NCBI GenBank assembly: GCA_030830285.1 | Contig: JAURNF010000168.1 | Coordinates: 1 to 10,324 of the forward strand | Origin: Candidatus Kapaibacterium sp. | GTDB lineage: Bacteria; Bacteroidota; Ignavibacteria; Kapaibacteriales; Kapaibacteriaceae | Reading direction: 5' to 3' | DNA length: 10,324 bases | Shown here: piece after piece, positions 6,976 to 10,324 of the stretch | Layout of the letters: each line of letters begins with the position of its first letter | Position numbering within the stretch: the first letter of the stretch is position 1 | The notes under the pieces: generated by a model | The model's database searches: none | Seen by the model: only the letters and a program-made list of their open reading frames with translations | What the model was told of the DNA's origin: nothing | Made by a program: the position numbers and the translations under genes

Positions 6976-7610
6976 TGGGCACCTCCTGTGACCAGGTATG
7001 GCGACTGCTCGAAGAGCTGATTGATCTTCGTTGTTATGTACGGACGTGAAATCGACCCAGCAAGAAGTCCGCTCATTGATCCACTCCACACAATCGGGTT
7101 CGTCAAACCTCGGCGCGCCAATCCATTGTCTACCATATCGATGTTGATGCGACCGATGTTGTAGGTAAGCGAATTGTATGATGGACCCCAGTATGGCGGA
7201 TAGTACGGACCCCATCCCCAACCCCAATAATCATCCCAGTAATCATTCCACGACGAGTAGTATGACGTAAAGCTCGAGGCTGTGCCTGCAACGTAGACCA
7301 TCACATCAGGCGTCTCCTGCAACGTATCGATCACACGACGGAATCCACGGGCTTCGAGATTGCGTGCAATCGTGGACAGCATCAGGGCATCGTAGCTACG
7401 ACCAAGGAGCTTGTCAGTGTCATCACCCACATGAATGATCGTGTCAGGCATGGCAAACGTCCGATACGATGCAAACGGCGTTCCAGGGATGTACCCCGTG
7501 AGCACAGTATCGTAATCCTCAACCGACAACCCATGCGACGGGAAGCATGACGGGATAACTCCGAGAACCAATGCGCTGATCATAAGACTGATCAAACGTC
7601 GAACAGACAT
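6972..7610 (-). CDS. DUF4136-domain lipoprotein with Trp/Tyr-rich segment
   Basis: The 212-residue protein opens with a lipoprotein-type signal (RRLISLMISALVLGVIPSC, lipid attachment probably at C22; proline at -2 makes the lipobox slightly unusual). The rest fits DUF4136: YRTFAMPD (49-56), a helix with LLGRSYDALMLSTIARNLEARGF (69-90 region) and TPDVMVYVAGTASS (100-113). Residues 117-150 are extremely rich in Tyr, Trp, Gly and Pro. DUF4136 members are envelope lipoproteins of unknown function common in Bacteroidota and Proteobacteria. ATG 7610 has a GAGG six bases upstream. It is the first gene of a tight set with the barrel, mazG and LCP genes and shares an ATGA overlap with the barrel, suggesting an outer-membrane partnership; that partnership is inference. 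Confidence 0.85.
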   Translation of the reverse strand: MSVRRLISLMISALVLGVIPSCFPSHGLSVEDYDTVLTGYIPGTPFASYRTFAMPDTIIHVGDDTDKLLGRSYDALMLSTIARNLEARGFRRVIDTLQETPDVMVYVAGTASSFTSYYSSWNDYWDDYWGWGWGPYYPPYWGPSYNSLTYNIGRINIDMVDNGLARRGLTNPIVWSGSMSGLLAGSISRPYITTKINQLFEQSPYLVTGGAQ

Positions 7611-7631
7611 GCGGAACCTCGTTTGGATGTA

Positions 7632-7660
7632 AAGGGCGAAAATACGTCAGATCGCCCCTT
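7632..7660 (-). terminator. Hairpin between MgtC-like and DUF4136 genes, weak terminator candidate
   Basis: On the minus strand AAGGGGCGA (7652-7660) pairs with TCGCCCTT (7632-7639) with one bulged G and a 12-base loop. The 5' arm overlaps the TAA stop of the upstream gene. Only three T residues follow before ACATCC, so it is a poor intrinsic terminator and may allow read-through into the DUF4136 operon. Confidence 0.35.
7639..7648 (-). promoter_or_regulatory. Possible -7 promoter box for the DUF4136 operon
   Basis: Inside the hairpin loop region, the minus strand reads TATTTTCG, a TAnnTTCG box. This is the same variant of TAnnTTTG seen before the thiamine-regulated receptor. I found no clear TTTG at 19-21 bases upstream, so the call is weak. 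Confidence 0.25.
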
Positions 7661-8924
7661 AGACAGCACCTACAATGGCCATCGCTACGAGCGCCGCCAC
7701 AATCATTGCGAGGAACGATACTAGCAGCCGCAGTGCAAAGGACAGAGATCCGGACGTTACCGCTAGGATCAATTTGACGAGCATGTTCATCGCAATTGCG
7801 ACCACCACCACTACTACTCCTTGCGTCTCGGCAAGCACCCCAATCGTTACCCGATCGGCTACCGTCAACACGATCGCGTCTACATCGACGAGCGCACCAA
7901 CAGCGCCGGTAATGAGCAGACCTTGCTGGCCCATCAGTGTAGTTGCCGCATTGCCCACGAACGAGACAACTGCCATGAACAGCGCGAACTGTAAGGCAGG
8001 CATCACGCGCAGTGGGTTAGCTACCTGCGCAACGTCTGCCGACGAGGTTCCGTCACTACCACTCAGGATGATGCTCAGTAACACTCCAGCAGCTGCGGCC
8101 GCGAGCAGCGCAGGCGCAACATCGGGCAATAGCTGCGTAGCAGTAATCGCGATGAGCGCTGCGACACGGATGAATTGAATACTGTTTGCGAGCGTTGCAA
8201 ACTTCCAAGACGACGCGAGCGAGGCCGGATCGGCAGCGACTCGGCGAGCGTATGTCTGCGTCATGACGGTGGTCGACACGAGACTGCCAACGACGGCGAG
8301 GATCATCTCGCCTTTGCGGTGACCGAGGAACTTGGCAAGGAAGTAGCCGACGAAGGACACTCCGCTTGCGGCGATTACGGCGATCCACAACGAGCGCGGG
8401 GCAAGGAATCCGTACGGACCATACCGTCCGTCTGGCAGCAGCGGCAGGATAATGAAGATCAATGCGAGGAATCGCACCGTGTCGGCAAGCTCACGATCGG
8501 TGATCACTTCGCGGAAGAACTTCTTCACTCCTGGCTTCGCATCAAGGAACAGCACGACAATGATTGCGAGCGCAATTCCAATCCCATCGAATTGGTCGGC
8601 TCCAGGGATCGACACCAGGTACGAGAGCACGAAGGTGACAATCATCGCCATCTCAGTGGTGATGCCAGCCTCGTAAGGCTCGCGCATGTGATGAGCGATC
8701 ATCACGCCCGACAATCCGAGGGACACGATTGCTGTTAACCACCACACATTGATCAACGCACATGTAAACGCGATTGCTGAGATCACGAGGAAGTCGCGTA
8801 AGCCAACATGCACGTTCGAACGAGACGACTCGCGTTCGGCTCCAATAAGAAGTCCGATCAGAAGCGCAATCGCAAGCGAGATCCACATCGATGCGCTACC
8901 AAGTTCGAAGAGCTGTTCAATCAT
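7659..8924 (-). CDS. MgtC/SapB family integral membrane protein with DUF4010 domain
   Basis: The 421-residue protein is highly hydrophobic, with roughly a dozen predicted membrane segments. Its N-terminal part is MgtC/SapB-like: GLLIGAERE (24-32) and GLRDF (41-45) are the characteristic motifs, followed by further helices to about 130. The remainder, including the charged cytoplasmic segment DAKPGVKKFFREVITDRELADTV-like (roughly 128-150), RGP/YGP loop DGRYGPYG and several Ala/Val-rich helices, matches the DUF4010 domain usually fused to MgtC in this family. The molecular function of these fusions is not established; the name relates to magnesium-stress proteins but magnesium transport is not proven. 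The start ATG 8924 follows AGAGGACT. It lies 89 bases after paaA and 48 bases before the DUF4136 gene, all on one strand. Confidence 0.88.
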   Translation of the reverse strand: MIEQLFELGSASMWISLAIALLIGLLIGAERESSRSNVHVGLRDFLVISAIAFTCALINVWWLTAIVSLGLSGVMIAHHMREPYEAGITTEMAMIVTFVLSYLVSIPGADQFDGIGIALAIIVVLFLDAKPGVKKFFREVITDRELADTVRFLALIFIILPLLPDGRYGPYGFLAPRSLWIAVIAASGVSFVGYFLAKFLGHRKGEMILAVVGSLVSTTVMTQTYARRVAADPASLASSWKFATLANSIQFIRVAALIAITATQLLPDVAPALLAAAAAGVLLSIILSGSDGTSSADVAQVANPLRVMPALQFALFMAVVSFVGNAATTLMGQQGLLITGAVGALVDVDAIVLTVADRVTIGVLAETQGVVVVVVAIAMNMLVKLILAVTSGSLSFALRLLVSFLAMIVAALVAMAIVGAV

Positions 8925-8959
8925 AGTCCTCTATCGCCTACACATCACCTACAATGAAC

Positions 8960-9028
8960 AACGGCACATGGAGGTCGTCCACGTGCCGTTGGTAAATCTG
9001 CAATCATATTCCGTTATGCCAACGGCAC
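8960..9028 (-). repeat. Three-copy 8-10 bp repeat forming two alternative hairpins after paaA
   Basis: In minus-strand order, copy A GTGCCGTTGG (9019-9028, in the last paaA codons) is followed by its perfect complement B CCAACGGCAC (8983-8992). Then comes C GTGCCGTT (8960-8967). B can pair with A over 10 bp, or with C over 8 bp plus an inner TGGA/TCCA stem (8978-8981 with 8969-8972) around a five-base loop. The two structures exclude each other. There is no strong T-run after C, so a simple intrinsic terminator is not obvious. Confidence 0.6.
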
Positions 9029-9997
9029 AACGTATTTCTCGCTTGGCTTTGCAAGGGCTTGACGCACCCAGCGACCTTGCTCCTCGGCCATCTTGCGCAC
9101 TGCAAGACGTTCCTTATTGCATGGTCCATCGCCATTGATCACGCGCTTGAACTCACTCCAATCTGGGTCGCCATACGACCACTTCCCTGTCAACGGATCC
9201 TTCTTCAACTCTTCATCAGGGATCGTCAGTCCAAGCTCCCAAATCTTCGGCACGTACTGGTTGAAGAACTGCTGGCGCATGTCGTCATTCGACGCCATCT
9301 TCACCTTCCACTTCATGAGCTTCTCGCTGTGCACCGATGCAACATCGGGTGGACCGAAGAAGTGCATGATTGGACGCCACCAGCGGTTGAGTGCTTCCTG
9401 TACCATCGCGCGCTGTGTCGCTGTACCCGTTGCAAGTGCAACCACGTTGTCGTATCCATACTTGAGGTGGAACGACTCTTCCTGGCAGATGCGCTCGAGT
9501 GCGCGACAATATGGGGCGTACGAGCCCTTCGAGTTTGCCACCTGGTTGATGATCGCCGACGCGTCAATCAACCACGCGATCACTGCAGTATCGGCCCATG
9601 TAACTGCTGGGTAGTTGAAGACGTTCGAGTACTTCGACTTGCCGTTGAGCAAGTCGTCGATCATCTTCTCGCGTGGCTTGCCCAGCGTTTCCGCTGCGCT
9701 GTAGAGAAGTTGGGCGTGGCCCACTTCGTCTTGCACTTTGGCCATGAGAGCAATCTTCCGCTTGAAGCCAGGCGCGCGTGTAATCCACGTGCCCTCTGGC
9801 AGTGCACCGATGATCTCGCTATGGGCATGCTGTTCGATCATGCGGATCAGTTGGCGACGGTATTCCGTCGGCATCCAATCATGCGGCTCGATCTTCTCGC
9901 CACGAGCAATCTTGTCTTCAAATTCGGCCAGCTTAATCGGATCGTCTACAGGTTGATCCGCGCTTGGTCCGTCAACGATGGTGATGTTACCGTACAT
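9014..9997 (-). CDS. paaA: 1,2-phenylacetyl-CoA epoxidase, catalytic subunit PaaA
   Basis: The 327-residue protein is a complete PaaA (E. coli 309 residues). PaaA is the diiron oxygenase subunit that, with PaaC and the PaaE reductase, epoxidises the ring of phenylacetyl-CoA in aerobic phenylacetate breakdown. Diiron ligand motifs are visible. The first-helix glutamate lies in HAHSEIIGALPEG (E61). The first ExxH is in KVQDEVGHAQLLYSAAETLG (E91, H94), and the second in CQEESFHLKYG (E174, H177). The substrate-side segment WWRPIMHFFGPPD (206-218 region) and the C-terminal DPDWSEFKRVINGDGPCN block are also family-typical. ATG 9997 follows GAGGAGAA. An unrecognised gene ends 12 bases upstream; the next gene downstream is MgtC-like, so no paaB, paaC, paaD or paaE is adjacent. 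Confidence 0.94.
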   Translation of the reverse strand: MYGNITIVDGPSADQPVDDPIKLAEFEDKIARGEKIEPHDWMPTEYRRQLIRMIEQHAHSEIIGALPEGTWITRAPGFKRKIALMAKVQDEVGHAQLLYSAAETLGKPREKMIDDLLNGKSKYSNVFNYPAVTWADTAVIAWLIDASAIINQVANSKGSYAPYCRALERICQEESFHLKYGYDNVVALATGTATQRAMVQEALNRWWRPIMHFFGPPDVASVHSEKLMKWKVKMASNDDMRQQFFNQYVPKIWELGLTIPDEELKKDPLTGKWSYGDPDWSEFKRVINGDGPCNKERLAVRKMAEEQGRWVRQALAKPSEKYVVPLA

Positions 9998-10009
9998 AGT
10001 CAGTTCTCC

Positions 10010-10324
10010 TCAGCGCAAATTAGCATAGCGGAAGTGATAAAACCCGATCGGAGAGCTTTGCGTCGGTGTAACAGGCGAGCCCTCGTAGATGCTCGTGAAC
10101 TGAAACTTCACTCTGCGCCCCTTAGACGTCTCAATCACAATACAGCGATCAGGACTTGGCGAAAGGGTATGGTTTGGGGCACCCGCGTACACCCAGACAC
10201 CGTTGGCCCCAATGAAGGAAACGACCGGGCTCAACGTGTCATCAGAGCGCAGCACAACGTCGGCCGGGAGCTCCGTAACCTGTTCGAATCGACTCTTCAC
10301 GACGCCCCCACGAACCGAGCCAAC
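10010..10324 (-). CDS. Unrecognised protein, C-terminal part (open at window edge)
   Basis: This frame is open from the right edge to a TGA at 10010-10012, about 104 codons. The start may lie outside the window; GTG codons at 10300 and 10303 are alternatives and a G-rich stretch precedes them. I do not recognise the family. The visible part has no signal peptide or membrane helix. It alternates beta-prone segments (VVSFIGANGVWVYAG, RCIVIETSKGRRVKFQF) with Pro/Ser/Thr turns and ends in an aromatic/basic tail, FYHFRYANLR. It lies 12 bases before paaA on the same strand and probably shares its transcript. Base composition resembles its neighbours. That it is coding at all rests on the open frame and on spacing to paaA. 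Confidence 0.6.
   Translation of the reverse strand, partial: VGSVRGGVVKSRFEQVTELPADVVLRSDDTLSPVVSFIGANGVWVYAGAPNHTLSPSPDRCIVIETSKGRRVKFQFTSIYEGSPVTPTQSSPIGFYHFRYANLR

Noticed and set aside
6976..7227. Extended N-terminus of the barrel protein starting at 7227
   Set aside because: It lies within the DUF4136 gene and would bury the signal peptide; ATG 6975 has a strong AGGAGGT in front.
8175..8738. A 187-codon plus-strand frame opposite the MgtC-like gene
   Set aside because: It is the mirror of a membrane protein with clear MgtC and DUF4010 motifs, and its own translation is charged, low-information sequence without a usual start context.
7667..8956. An 11-bp direct repeat CACCTACAATG (7667-7677 and 8946-8956) bracketing the MgtC-like gene, as if left by an insertion
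   Set aside because: Several 11-base repeats are expected by chance in 10 kb, one copy is coding, and there are no inverted ends or transposase.

Overview
The window reads as chromosomal DNA of a Gram-negative bacterium from the Bacteroidota/Chlorobiota side of the tree, possibly a Kapabacteria- or Ignavibacteria-like lineage. That placement is inference. It rests on a TPP-riboswitch-controlled TonB-dependent receptor, a DUF4136 lipoprotein, an outer-membrane beta-barrel gene, promoter-like TAnnTTTG/TAnnTTCG boxes, and moderate GC with housekeeping genes tightly packed in short operons. I see no phage, transposon, CRISPR or tRNA/rRNA signature. The window is coding almost throughout, and no gene-free stretch exceeds about 120 bp.

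Layout. (1) Positions 1-1798 (minus): a TonB-dependent receptor whose 3' end lies outside the window. Its leader holds a clear TPP (thiamine pyrophosphate) riboswitch at about 1804-1892, so the receptor probably imports thiamine or a thiamine precursor. (2) Diverging from it (plus): murA (first committed step of peptidoglycan synthesis), then an EnvC-like coiled-coil/LytM protein whose best start is a CTG overlapping the murA stop. Its LytM domain has lost zinc-ligand histidines, so it is more likely an amidase activator than a hydrolase. (3) Converging on it (minus, 7610 down to 4357): four genes with four-base or one-base junctions. They encode a DUF4136 lipoprotein, a small outer-membrane barrel, MazG (NTP pyrophosphohydrolase) and a lipoprotein-type LytR-CpsA-Psr (LCP) protein. 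(4) Upstream on the same strand: a MgtC/SapB-DUF4010 membrane protein, a complete paaA (phenylacetyl-CoA epoxidase large subunit) with no other paa gene beside it, and an unrecognised C-terminal fragment running off the right edge.

Common theme. Most of the window serves the cell envelope: precursor synthesis (MurA), septal peptidoglycan splitting control (EnvC-like), polymer attachment (LCP), outer-membrane uptake (receptor) and envelope lipoproteins or barrels. MazG and PaaA are the metabolic outliers. The observations most worth checking are the compact thiamine riboswitch with almost no separate expression platform, the interleaved divergent promoters with a possibly leaderless murA, the CTG start of the EnvC-like gene, the catalytically degenerate LytM domain, the atypical LCP lipoprotein, the isolated paaA, and a three-copy repeat after paaA that can form two mutually exclusive hairpins.
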